Assembly (NCBI GenBank): GCA_965224225.1
Contig: CBDCZF010000029.1
Coordinates: 310,001 to 374,000, forward strand
Direction: 5' to 3'
Length of the DNA: 64,000 bases
DNA from: CAJQQK01 sp965224225
GTDB taxonomy: Bacteria; Pseudomonadota; Alphaproteobacteria; Rhizobiales; Hyphomicrobiaceae
This document shows, one piece after another, positions 55,517 to 64,000 of this stretch (position 1 is the first letter of the stretch; the number at the start of each line of letters is the position of its first letter). Below the pieces are notes generated by a model, which did not search any database, was not told the origin of the DNA, and saw nothing but the letters and a program-made list of their open reading frames with translations. A program made the translations under genes and the position numbers.

Positions 55517-55692
55517 GCAACCGCCGCTTGCCCCTCACCCTAAGCCTCTCCCCGTGAAGTACGGGGAGAGGGAACTTGGCCCGTCGCGTTGCTCGCAGCG
55601 GTGCCACGAGGCACGGCAGGATTCCCTCTCCCCGTAGCGCCACTTCGGCGCGTACGGGGAGAGGGCTAGGGTGAGGGGCAAGCGGCGGTTGC
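55517..55692. repeat. Large composite inverted repeat
   Basis: Outer arms of 39 nt (55517-55555 and 55654-55692) are reverse complements with few mismatches and contain the cccctcaccctaa/ctctccccg motif. A second palindromic unit (ctctccccg...cggggagag) lies near the middle at about 55624-55663. It fills the spacer between the convergent PGB and coiled-coil pseudocaspase genes (338 bp) and may act as a bidirectional terminator. The motif resembles a widespread proteobacterial intergenic repeat. No coding function was seen. Confidence 0.75.
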
Positions 55693-55775
55693 AGTGAATT
55701 TCGGCTGGGCAATGGCGCCATACACCCAGAGACTGAGCCCAGCTCCAGGTCGAAGGCGATTGCAAACCACAACGC

Positions 55776-57719
55776 TCAGTTCGCCAGCAGCTTCTTCAAC
55801 TCGTTGACGGTTTCGCGGAGAGATTCGAGTTCGGCGCGCAGCCTGCGTTCGGTATCGGCCGCTTCGGAGCTTTGTGAGCGTAGGCGCTCGGCCGCGATCT
55901 GGGCGAACGACATCGCCTCCTGGGCGCGCTGTTCGGCCGCCTGCAACTGTTCAGCAACTTCGGCAGCAGACTGTTCGGCAGATTTGCGAGCTTGCACTTC
56001 CCGGTTCACCGTCTCTTGATAGGTGGCATACTGCTCTGCTTGTTTTTTGAGTTTTCGGAGTTCCGCTTCAGTCGCATTCAGCCGGTGCTGATACGTCTCG
56101 CTCAGGGCGGTGAGTTCGCGCTGCTGTGAATCTGCGGCTGCTGTGAGTTCCTCTATCTTCTGTTCGGCGGCCCGTTTTGCGGCCTTCAGCGCATCGAGGC
56201 GCTGCTCGGCCTTGATGGCACGTTGTTCGGCATTGCTGGCAAGCCGTTCGGCGGAGGTCGCCCGCTTTTCTGCCTGAAGGGCACGCTGATTCGCTGCCTC
56301 GCGTGCGGTCTCCCCGCGTGACTGATCGCCGGCAAGCGCCTTGACTTTCTGCTGAAACTCGGCAGCGCGCGTCCGCTCCTGCTCGGCAGTTTGGCGGGCT
56401 TCGGCGGCGGCTGCCTGGAGCTTGGCCAGTTGATCGGCAAGATCGGCTAGTTCCGCCTTTTGCTCGCTTAGCCGCTGTTCGGCTGCGAGGCGCGCCTGCC
56501 GGTCCCGCTCGGCTCTGGCGCTAGCGGCTTCGGCTTCCCGGCCGACGGTTGCAGAGTGCTTTTCGGCCTGATCGCGCGCGCGGACATACTTCTTTTGATC
56601 GGACTGCAACTTCAACAGTTCGTCGGTCAGCCTGGCGGTCTCGGCCTGATGCTTGGCGGCTGCGCGTTCTGCGACGTGAGCACGCTGATTTGCCGATTGC
56701 ACTTGCGTGGCTGCACGTCCGGCGCGCCCTTCCGCTTCGCGAAGAGCTGTCTCTGCCTTGGCGACGTCCTGCCTCAGTTTCGCAATCAGGCTCGCCTGGC
56801 GACGAGCCAGTGCCTTTGCCGCCTCGTCTGCCTGACGCATGTTCGGGGCGGTTGAGGTCATGGCCGGCGCCGGCGGGCGACGCGGCGGCTGCCCGAAGCG
56901 TGCTGCAGCAGCGCCACCGCCGGCACGCGATCCGGGCCGCGCCAGCGCAACGTTCGAAAACGGCAGGCGAGAAGGTTTGCCGATGATAAGCCCCGAGCCG
57001 CGGCCGGCGACCGCTGCGGCAAGCTCGCGGCCATCGCTGACATTCGAGGCAATGGTGCGGCGCAGTCTGATGAGTGCGCTTCTCGACGTATCATCGATCT
57101 CGGAAACCGGAACGTTGCGCGACACCGAGAAGGCAAGAAGCGCGTTTTTCAAATCCGTCGATACGTTGCTTGGATAAGGCACCAGTTCACCCGGTGCCGA
57201 GGAAATGTGCGGGTCAGTCGTCAACATCAACATCAGGACATTGCGGCCACGGGCTGCGGCACCGGCGAATGTCAACATCGGTATGCCGCGGCGGAAGACC
57301 TCCGATGCGCTCGGCGATCGGGTCTCTTTGGGCAGATAGAGCATACCGCCGCGGGCCGATATCATATGGCCTGCGAAAATGATGAGCGCGAAATCGTCCT
57401 TGGCGATGCGCTTCGCGAAACGTGTGAATTGTGCACGGATCGAGGCGCTGCGCTGGTCGTAGGACTCCAAAACGTCGAAGCCCCTATTGCGCAAGCCATC
57501 AGCCACCTCGCGCAGGTCTCGCGGTCTGAGGGCAGGCTTACGCAATTTGTCGTATTCGCTCGTTGCCACGATCAGTGCGCGTGACTTTTGCGCAAAGGCC
57601 GGCCCGGCGTGCAGCAAGCTGCAAATCGTGACAACCGACATGACGGCAGGCGCCCATGCCGTACCGACGCGGCATACGCGGTAGACCACAAGTACTGAGT
57701 AAGCGACCAGGCGGATCAT
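55776..57719 (-). CDS. Exported pseudocaspase with a long C-terminal coiled coil
   Basis: This 647-residue protein has N-terminal hydrophobic stretches (about 3-15 and 22-44, ending GPAFA), then a caspase-like domain (about 46-230, from SRALIVATSEYDKL). The His position is kept (H118 in FAGHM). The Cys position, normally in a DAC motif, reads LTTDP (about 166-170), so no catalytic Cys is present. After an Ala/Pro/Arg linker a heptad-rich Ala/Glu/Gln/Arg coiled coil runs from about 290 to the end. The chosen ATG at 57719 has GAGAG upstream; a TTG 11 codons earlier also begins the frame. It converges with the PGB gene and follows pobA by 95 bp. It is probably a scaffold or regulator. Confidence 0.8.
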   Translation of the reverse strand: MIRLVAYSVLVVYRVCRVGTAWAPAVMSVVTICSLLHAGPAFAQKSRALIVATSEYDKLRKPALRPRDLREVADGLRNRGFDVLESYDQRSASIRAQFTRFAKRIAKDDFALIIFAGHMISARGGMLYLPKETRSPSASEVFRRGIPMLTFAGAAARGRNVLMLMLTTDPHISSAPGELVPYPSNVSTDLKNALLAFSVSRNVPVSEIDDTSRSALIRLRRTIASNVSDGRELAAAVAGRGSGLIIGKPSRLPFSNVALARPGSRAGGGAAAARFGQPPRRPPAPAMTSTAPNMRQADEAAKALARRQASLIAKLRQDVAKAETALREAEGRAGRAATQVQSANQRAHVAERAAAKHQAETARLTDELLKLQSDQKKYVRARDQAEKHSATVGREAEAASARAERDRQARLAAEQRLSEQKAELADLADQLAKLQAAAAEARQTAEQERTRAAEFQQKVKALAGDQSRGETAREAANQRALQAEKRATSAERLASNAEQRAIKAEQRLDALKAAKRAAEQKIEELTAAADSQQRELTALSETYQHRLNATEAELRKLKKQAEQYATYQETVNREVQARKSAEQSAAEVAEQLQAAEQRAQEAMSFAQIAAERLRSQSSEAADTERRLRAELESLRETVNELKKLLAN

Positions 57720-57814
57720 TCGCAGCGCTCTCGTTCGAACGGCCTTCAACAAAACGCAGATTGCGCAGGCGCGTCAAGTTCAACCATCGCCCTGGGTAAT
57801 GGTGCAATCGGTGC

Positions 57815-58984
57815 TCAATACGGCAGGCCGACGTAATTCTGGGCAAGGACGGTTTGGGCTGCCCGATTGTCGCGCAGGAACTCCAAATCGGCACGCTGGA
57901 TCTTGAGATCGAACTCGGTTTGATCGGGGTAGCGGTGCAGCAGATTGGTCATCCACCAGCTAAAACGCTCGGCCCTCCAGACGCGGGCAAGCGCTCTCTC
58001 CGAATAGCGATTGAGGCCGGCAGGGTCACCCTGTTCATAGAATTCTACGAGCGCATGGTAGAGGTAGTGGACGTCGGAGGCTGCCGTGTTCAAACCCTTG
58101 GCGCCGGTTGGGGGCACGATATGGGCGGCATCGCCACACAGGAACAATCTGCCCCAGCGCATCGGCTCGGTGACGAACGAGCGCAGCGGCGCGATCGACT
58201 TTTCGATCGACGAACCGGTCACCAGGCGCTCGGCCGCATCGGTCGGGATGCGGCGCTTCAATTCATCCCAGAACGATTGGTCCGACCAGTCGTCGGGACT
58301 ATCGTTCAAGGAACACTGTATGTAGTAGCGGCTCAGGTTGGCGTTACGCATCGAGCATAATGCAAAGCCCCGGTCGGAACTGTTGTAGATGAGTTCGTCG
58401 TGGACCGGCGGTGTTTCGGAGAGAATGCCAAGCCAGCCGAACGGATAGACCTTTTCGTATTCGCGGCGCACCGACATTGGGATCGTCTGCCGGCTGACGC
58501 CATGAAAACCGTCGCAGCCGGCAATGTAGTCGCAGTCGATCCGCTGCATTGTCTCGCCGGCGCGAAAGGTCAGATGAGGCTTGTCGCCGTCGGCATCGTT
58601 GATGACAACGTCCTCGACATTGAAGATGGTCGTGCCGCCGGCAGCTTCGCGAGCATCGTAGAGGTCGCGGGTGACCTCGGTCTGGCCGTAGACGACGACA
58701 TTGGTGCCTGTGAGTTCCTTGAAGTTTATCGTGATCTGTTCTGTGCCGAACGAGATCATGACCCCGTCGTGAACGAAGCCTTCGCGATCGAGGCGATCAG
58801 CAATGCCAGCCTCGCGCATCAGATTGACGAAACCAACTTCGAGAATGCCGGCGCGGATGCGCGAGAGCACGTAATCGCGCGTGTGGCGCTCGAGCACGAT
58901 CGCTTCGATGCCCTTTCGGTGCAGGAGCTGGGACAGTAGCAGGCCGGACGGCCCGCCGCCGATGATGGCTACCTGGCATCTCAC
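57815..58984 (-). CDS. pobA: 4-hydroxybenzoate 3-monooxygenase
   Basis: This 389-residue FAD monooxygenase converts 4-hydroxybenzoate to protocatechuate using NADPH. It has the GGGPSG dinucleotide motif (9-14), the DYVLSRIRAGILE segment, VYGQTEVTRDL, and the second FAD motif FLCGDAAHIVPPTGAKGLNTAASDVHYL. The best start is GTG at 58984, with GGAGAGG 8 nt upstream, giving VRCQVAIIGGGP and the usual length of about 390. An in-frame ATG at 59017 is less likely. No pca genes are in the window. Confidence 0.92.
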   Translation of the reverse strand: MRCQVAIIGGGPSGLLLSQLLHRKGIEAIVLERHTRDYVLSRIRAGILEVGFVNLMREAGIADRLDREGFVHDGVMISFGTEQITINFKELTGTNVVVYGQTEVTRDLYDAREAAGGTTIFNVEDVVINDADGDKPHLTFRAGETMQRIDCDYIAGCDGFHGVSRQTIPMSVRREYEKVYPFGWLGILSETPPVHDELIYNSSDRGFALCSMRNANLSRYYIQCSLNDSPDDWSDQSFWDELKRRIPTDAAERLVTGSSIEKSIAPLRSFVTEPMRWGRLFLCGDAAHIVPPTGAKGLNTAASDVHYLYHALVEFYEQGDPAGLNRYSERALARVWRAERFSWWMTNLLHRYPDQTEFDLKIQRADLEFLRDNRAAQTVLAQNYVGLPY

Positions 58985-59192
58985 GATTAAGTCCTCTCCG
59001 CGATGATCCGCGACCACACGAGCGCGCCGCGTTCGAATTCTGACAGCAACGGGTGGTGTCGTCGAGCCGTCGTATAAATTGTCCGCTCCGAAAATCGATG
59101 TAAACTCAGCTGTGTGGTCTTGTGTCGTCCTGTGCCCAGCGCCGCAAATCCGACCGTCTCACCAACACGATCGAACGACGAGGATTTCATTC

Positions 59193-60152
59193 ATGTCCGA
59201 TCTGCCCGAAAGCGTTGAAATCCATGAAGAAGGCCCGCGCGAAGGCTTTCAGATCGAACCAGGCCCGATCTCGACCGCCGACAAGATCCGGTTGATCGAG
59301 GGGCTTGCCGAAACCGGCCTCGGCCATATCCAGGTCTGTTCGTTCGTCAACCCGAAGCTGGTGCCGGGCTGGGCCGATGCCGAAGACGTCGTCGGCGGCT
59401 TCGAGCCTGTCGACGGCGTCCACTATTCGGCGCTGTGGTTCAACGCTCGCGGGCTCGAGCGCGCGCTTGCCTTCAAGGACAAGCTTGCCATCACCGGCTC
59501 GATCTCGCTCAGCGCTTCCGATGCATTCAGCCGAAAAAACCTCAACCGCGGACATGACGAAAACGTCGCCGCCATGCGCAAACAAACAGAGGTTCACCAG
59601 GCACACGGCGTCGACGTCAACCGGATCAGCGTCATGGCGGCGTTCGGCTGTAATTTTCAGGGCGACATCGCGGTTGGCGACGTGCTGCGCGCCGTCGACG
59701 ACGGTTTCGCGGTAGCGCGCGACTATGAGTGCAACATCACCGTCGTCTCACTGGCCGACACGATGGGCTGGGCGATCCCGCCACGCATCGAGACGGTGGT
59801 CGGCGCCGTCCGCGAACGCTGGCCCGACGTTACGATCGCGCTGCACCTGCACAACACGCGCGGCATGGCGATTGCCAATGCACATGCGGCACTGAAGCTC
59901 GGCGTGTCCCGGTTCGATGCAACGGTCGGCGGCCTCGGCGGCTGCCCCTTCGCCGCCCACAAAGGGGCAGCGGGCAACATCTGCACGGAAGAACTCGTCC
60001 TGCTGTGCGACGAAATGGGCATTACGACCGGCGTCGATCTCGACCGGCTGATCGAAGTCGGGCGCATGGCCGAGGCGATCGTCGGCCACGTGCTGCCGAG
60101 CGAGTTGATCCATGCGGGATCGCTTGGTGCGTTCAGGGAGCGGGCGATGTAG
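59193..60152 (+). CDS. Hydroxymethylglutaryl-CoA lyase-like protein (DRE-TIM family)
   Basis: This 319-residue TIM-barrel lyase has the N-terminal EEGPREGFQIE (R16, E17), the metal HxH in IALHLHNTRG (H218, H220), and the Cys loop GGLGGCPFAAHKGAAGN (C251). In characterised HMG-CoA lyases the residue at 17 is Asp (GPRDG); here it is Glu, so metal binding may be retained while the substrate differs. The ATG at 59193 matches the family start. It diverges from pobA with about 208 bp between. Leucine or aromatic-acid catabolism is possible. Confidence 0.82.
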   Translation: MSDLPESVEIHEEGPREGFQIEPGPISTADKIRLIEGLAETGLGHIQVCSFVNPKLVPGWADAEDVVGGFEPVDGVHYSALWFNARGLERALAFKDKLAITGSISLSASDAFSRKNLNRGHDENVAAMRKQTEVHQAHGVDVNRISVMAAFGCNFQGDIAVGDVLRAVDDGFAVARDYECNITVVSLADTMGWAIPPRIETVVGAVRERWPDVTIALHLHNTRGMAIANAHAALKLGVSRFDATVGGLGGCPFAAHKGAAGNICTEELVLLCDEMGITTGVDLDRLIEVGRMAEAIVGHVLPSELIHAGSLGAFRERAM

Positions 60153-60250
60153 GGGGGCTGCTTGGCCGATCCGTTGTCTGCGCTCGCGGGCTATTCCAGC
60201 CGACCGGCCAGGCCCTCCGCGGAAACGTTTCCGACTACGCCGGATACACT

Positions 60251-63200
60251 CTAAAACAGCGCAAAATCGCCAATCATGTCAGTGCGTGCAAGCCAGGGCG
60301 TCTGCCGGCCGCGGGTCTGTTGTTTCACCCGTGATTTGACCCCGAGATACATTTCACTGACCTCGATGACACCATTACCGTTGAGGTCATAGCGACCGCG
60401 ATCTGTAGCGATGACGCTCTCGATCGCACGCGTAAACACGCCGCCGTTGAGACTGGCCCGTTCTTCGGAGAATTGCCTGCCCTTCGAAGCGGCAAGCACG
60501 AGCATCGGCACGCTGCTGCCGGAGATGATCTCAGCGACAGCACCATCATTCGTGGCAAACGCTTCGGCGCCGGCAAGGCCTGAATGGCAGGCATCCAGCA
60601 AGACGACAACCCGTGCCCTCGAGCGCGAAAGCAGCGATTTGAGCATGGTCCATCTGAGCGCGTTTGGCGCTGGATCATTCGCATCGGTCCGGCTTGTTGC
60701 GAGATAATAAGCACCGTCCGAGCCGCGCACGCCGTGACCCGCGAAAAAGAACAACAAGGTATCACCGGCGCGGCTGCGGTCTACCATCCCGGCCACACTA
60801 TCCAGGATGTTCCGGGCCGACGCCTCATGGTTGGCCAGCCGGCGGAGCTCGACAGCACCGTAGAATTTGCCATGGACACCAGCGAGCGCGCGATCAATGG
60901 TGCGCGAATCGGCAACCGCATAGGCAAGATCCGCAAGACCGTGGTCATCGTAGGTATCTATGCCAATGACCGTGGCGTGCAGCGTGGAGGTGAGCTGGCC
61001 ATCGCGCTCCAGCAGGCCTGCGACCGGCCGGGAGACAAGACCGAGCCGGTCAACAGCCGAAGCCGTAATCCAGCGCGTCCCGCCGACCGGGGTCAACTGC
61101 AGTTGCCGACTAAGAAGGCGTGTGCGGGCAGGCACTTGCTGGAGCAGCTGGCCGTCCTGGTAGATGCGAACCGCGCTGAGGCCGACAAATGAGCGCGCAT
61201 TGATATCGGCGGTTATCAGGCCGGCCCCCGCCTGCTTGATGGACAGGTCGATGACCGGCGGCGCTGTCAAAGTCGGCGCTAATGGCGTACTCCGCCCGGC
61301 AAGCCGCGCCTTGATGATGTCGGGCCGGTGGAGCTGTGCTCTGAATTGCTGGAAGCTATAAAGGCCGAAATCGCCTGGAAACTTCAGGTTGACAAAGTGT
61401 GCGCCCTCATACGTGGCATCATAGTAGCCGTTGTCATCGTAGAGAATGATTTCATCATCGATATAGCGGCCGCCAAGGATGCGGCCACCGCTTGCAACGT
61501 CAAACACCGCCAGGCGCCCGTCGGCATTTATCTGAACGACATGACGACGGTCCCGAGTCAGATAAGCATCGAGGTTGTTGCTGTGCGGGACGAGGCCTTC
61601 GATGACCTTCGCGACCTTGTCCTGATTGACGTCGTAGATCACCAGTTGGGCTGCAATCGGCAGCAAGAGCAGGCCGTCCTGTGTCAGGCGAACACGCGCG
61701 GGATCGCTGCCGATCGCCTTGGCAATCGCGATTGGAACGGCATCCTTTTCGATTGTGCGTCCCGCAGCCTTGGCCTCTTGCTCGGCGCGCGCGTTGAGCA
61801 TGCCGGCAACGCGGTAGTGGGTGTAGTCTGCGATAGCGTCCTCATATCCCGGAACGAGAGGCACGTGGCTGCCCGGTTGACCGGTCCGTGCCGTTAGCAG
61901 GTTCAGGTCGAGGAACGGTGTAAACGGCGTCGTGCCGACGCTGCAGTAACCTTGGAACAACCAGACAACGCGGTCTCTGAGTCGCCAGCGCCACATGCCA
62001 ATGAGGCCGTCGAGACCGACCTTGCCACCTTGCGGCGGCATGCACGAACTACCGCCGCCCGGCGACAAGATCTGTTGTGCGATGGGCACGTCTCTGGCGA
62101 TGCGCGAAACCAGCGGGCGCCAGGCATCGCGCAGGAATTTATCGATAGCTTCGACAGTTGCGTTCGGATCCGGTAAGGCCGGCGATTGAGGCTTGATGAA
62201 CTGCGGCCGGATGCCTGGATCGAGCACGATGCCGAACGTCTTGAGGCGTTCGACGATCTGGTCGTCTTGTGTCTTTTGGCGCGGCTGCCGTCGGTTGGTT
62301 GCAAGCGCGCCACGCCACCCGGCACGCACCGTTTTCGCGCCGCTGGCCTCTGCCAGTTGCATCGCCTGCCGGACCGGCTGGGCCTTTCGCCTGATCAGAC
62401 GCTCTTTGAGTGCAAGATCCGGCTTATCCCGAAACGACAAATCCCAATCGTGGAGATGGGTAAAGTGCATGGTGCCGGTGACATCGTGCCAGCGCCCGCG
62501 ACGATCGCAGCACGCGTCGATGGTCCTGAGCGCTTTGGCAAGCTTGGCACTCGTCGCCGTGGGTTGGCTTCGGCAAACGACGTTGGTTTTATCGCCAGCA
62601 CCAGGGCGGCAGGCGAGTTGGTCTACTTTGGCAATACGGTTCATCGAGATGTCGGCAAGGTAGATGTAACGGCCATCGACGCCGCGGTCGGCGATAAACT
62701 GGGCGAACCCGTCGTCAATGTTGATCTGCGCGGCATATGACTGGCGCCATTCGACACAGCCCTTCCACCAGCAAATATCAACACCGAGCGGCCGATCGGT
62801 TGCGTTTGGATCGGGCTCGGTACCCGCATCCCAGTTGGCATCGTCTGCCGGAGGATCATCGCGATTGGCGAGCGGGCGACTGCCGCCGCGATCGATCAAC
62901 GTATGGCGCAGGCCAAACCGCCCCTTCACGCCACCGTCGATGATAAACGAGTCATCGAACGCCCAGCCGACCGGTCCTGTGACGTCATTGAGGACAAGCT
63001 CGCCTGTCACGAGATCGATGACATCGTGATAGATCGGCAATGCCAAACCGAGCGGCACCTCGAGTTGCTCTTTGCTGTACCCTTTGGCTGCGATGAAGCG
63101 ACCGGTGGATGAGAAATTGGGCTCCAGTCCGATGCGGTCGACAATCTTGGCACCGCTTTGCAGTTCGAATACCTGATAGCGGTTCTCGAATACGACGAGA

Positions 63201-63841
63201 CGATAGCGCCCGTCACCGGAGTTGACGGTTTTCTCTGGCTTGTCGTCTGCGAACCGGTCCTGGACGACGATTGCCGGGCGACCGTAGCTGACGGCTATCG
63301 AGATCTTGTCCTGGCGCAGGACGTGCTCTCCGCAGGCGCTCTTGGCGATCAGCTTCCAGGTCAAAGCGAGATCGCCCGCCTGATAGGCACGAATGCCGAG
63401 TCTGCCTGCAACCGGGCGGTCCGATCCGTGCAACACGACGATGGCCCTGGTCGAGGCACGCTCATCGGCAATCCCGGCAGGGCCCGGTGCGCCGCCTGCC
63501 AGTGCGAAAAATCCAACGCCGCTAAAGCGCACAGCACCCGGAGTTGCGAAGATCAGATAGAGGCGCCCCTTGCCGGCGCGCCATCGCCTCGGCATATCCC
63601 ATTTGACATCGATATCGGCGCCGGTCACGGCGTTGTTCGCACCGATCGCAACGTCCAGGCCATCGGCCGCTTTGCGCAACTGGGCGAGATCAGCACTGCA
63701 TTGGCCTGCCTGTTTGGTATTGGATTCTCGTCTTTTGGCGTCCGCGGTCTGGGTATTGGCAACGAAAAGGCAGGCTGAGAGGAGGCACGTGAACCAACCA
63801 GCCAAAGCGACGACGCGGCTACGACAAAAGAATTCTCTCAT
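60251..63841 (-). CDS. Giant exported caspase-family protein with C-terminal EF-hand
   Basis: This 1196-residue protein has an N-terminal signal/anchor (about 9-33). A long N-terminal region (about 60-800) has beta-propeller/WD-like character, including DVASGG and the YDATYEGAHFVNL segment seen in caspases with WD repeats. A beta-sandwich (about 860-945) comes next. The caspase domain (about 953-1196) has the intact dyad H1036 (FFAGHGV) and C1085 (LLDACHSG). Residues 1152-1163 (DLNGNGVIEVSE) form a canonical 12-residue EF-hand loop. GAGG lies 6 nt before the chosen ATG; 24 further codons are open upstream. It is likely Ca2+-responsive and periplasmic; the targets are unknown. Confidence 0.85.
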   Translation of the reverse strand: MREFFCRSRVVALAGWFTCLLSACLFVANTQTADAKRRESNTKQAGQCSADLAQLRKAADGLDVAIGANNAVTGADIDVKWDMPRRWRAGKGRLYLIFATPGAVRFSGVGFFALAGGAPGPAGIADERASTRAIVVLHGSDRPVAGRLGIRAYQAGDLALTWKLIAKSACGEHVLRQDKISIAVSYGRPAIVVQDRFADDKPEKTVNSGDGRYRLVVFENRYQVFELQSGAKIVDRIGLEPNFSSTGRFIAAKGYSKEQLEVPLGLALPIYHDVIDLVTGELVLNDVTGPVGWAFDDSFIIDGGVKGRFGLRHTLIDRGGSRPLANRDDPPADDANWDAGTEPDPNATDRPLGVDICWWKGCVEWRQSYAAQINIDDGFAQFIADRGVDGRYIYLADISMNRIAKVDQLACRPGAGDKTNVVCRSQPTATSAKLAKALRTIDACCDRRGRWHDVTGTMHFTHLHDWDLSFRDKPDLALKERLIRRKAQPVRQAMQLAEASGAKTVRAGWRGALATNRRQPRQKTQDDQIVERLKTFGIVLDPGIRPQFIKPQSPALPDPNATVEAIDKFLRDAWRPLVSRIARDVPIAQQILSPGGGSSCMPPQGGKVGLDGLIGMWRWRLRDRVVWLFQGYCSVGTTPFTPFLDLNLLTARTGQPGSHVPLVPGYEDAIADYTHYRVAGMLNARAEQEAKAAGRTIEKDAVPIAIAKAIGSDPARVRLTQDGLLLLPIAAQLVIYDVNQDKVAKVIEGLVPHSNNLDAYLTRDRRHVVQINADGRLAVFDVASGGRILGGRYIDDEIILYDDNGYYDATYEGAHFVNLKFPGDFGLYSFQQFRAQLHRPDIIKARLAGRSTPLAPTLTAPPVIDLSIKQAGAGLITADINARSFVGLSAVRIYQDGQLLQQVPARTRLLSRQLQLTPVGGTRWITASAVDRLGLVSRPVAGLLERDGQLTSTLHATVIGIDTYDDHGLADLAYAVADSRTIDRALAGVHGKFYGAVELRRLANHEASARNILDSVAGMVDRSRAGDTLLFFFAGHGVRGSDGAYYLATSRTDANDPAPNALRWTMLKSLLSRSRARVVVLLDACHSGLAGAEAFATNDGAVAEIISGSSVPMLVLAASKGRQFSEERASLNGGVFTRAIESVIATDRGRYDLNGNGVIEVSEMYLGVKSRVKQQTRGRQTPWLARTDMIGDFALF

Positions 63842-64000
63842 AGGACGCCTCGCGGGTTGCCAAGTCTTTAGGAAGACTACTTGACCATATGAGATCGTCC
63901 AGAGACTCGGCAATCGCCTAATGCCGGATCCAAGGTACCGCTCTCGGTATGGTGCACCACATCAACGCAACGGCACCAGCCGCATGACACGCCCACGAGA

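Noticed and set aside
51207..57719. A single defence-type operon
   Set aside because: The genes alternate in strand (plus, minus, plus, plus, minus) and are exported, so a classical cytosolic conflict operon is unlikely even if functionally linked.

Overview
The window is chromosomal DNA from a GC-rich alphaproteobacterium, most likely of the order Hyphomicrobiales (Rhizobiales). This rests on the ribosomal and str operon order, the alphaproteobacterial forms of several proteins (short LID-less adenylate kinase, tailed S5 and L17), the housekeeping order prs / lipoprotein / pgeF / midA / lgt / ubiK / ybjN / proC / glnD / mutS, and mosaic palindromic repeats resembling the RIME-type intergenic elements of rhizobia. 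No species is claimed.

Region 1 (1-21600, minus strand) reads from right to left as one translation block: rpsL-rpsG-fusA-tuf, then the S10-spc-alpha series rpsJ-rplC-rplD-rplW-rplB-rpsS-rplV-rpsC-rplP-rpmC-rpsQ-rplN-rplX-rplE-rpsN-rpsH-rplF-rplR-rpsE-rpmD-rplO-secY-adk-rpsM-rpsK-rpoA-rplQ. A NAD-dependent epimerase/reductase and the N-terminal part of an HtrA-type protease follow. A promoter candidate with a leader of about 290 nt precedes rpsL. Hairpins mark the tuf/rpsJ, rplO/secY and adk/rpsM junctions. Two long palindromic repeats bracket rplQ.

Region 2 (21690-34970) is housekeeping: prs, a lipoprotein with an internal duplication, pgeF, midA, lgt, ubiK, ybjN, proC, glnD and mutS. A mosaic palindromic element lies between pgeF and midA.

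Region 3 (35150-50920) is accessory and metabolic: a TTG-start polytopic membrane protein; a sugar-acid dehydratase plus CoA-transferase operon; a small protein with a possible papain-like Cys/His/Asp arrangement; a secreted caspase with a peptidoglycan-binding-like domain; a methyltransferase; malate synthase G; and a plus-strand run of amidohydrolase, orphan oligopeptide-type binding protein, PhyH dioxygenase and TauD dioxygenase.

Region 4 (51000-63841) is the most unusual part. It holds a VWA protein, a secreted pseudocaspase-SUMF1/FGE protein that lacks the catalytic residues of both domains, a three-repeat DUF4399-type His-rich protein with a small peptidoglycan-binding partner, a pseudocaspase with a long coiled coil, and a 1196-residue caspase with an intact His/Cys dyad and an EF-hand loop. 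pobA and an HMG-CoA-lyase-like gene are inserted among them. With the caspase at 40291, the right-hand 24 kb contains four caspase-fold proteins, two apparently active and two apparently dead, all with N-terminal export or membrane signals. This is the best candidate for an undescribed system: an envelope-located caspase/pseudocaspase network. The functional link is inference from co-location and domain content.

No tRNA, rRNA, CRISPR array, transposase or integrase was recognised.
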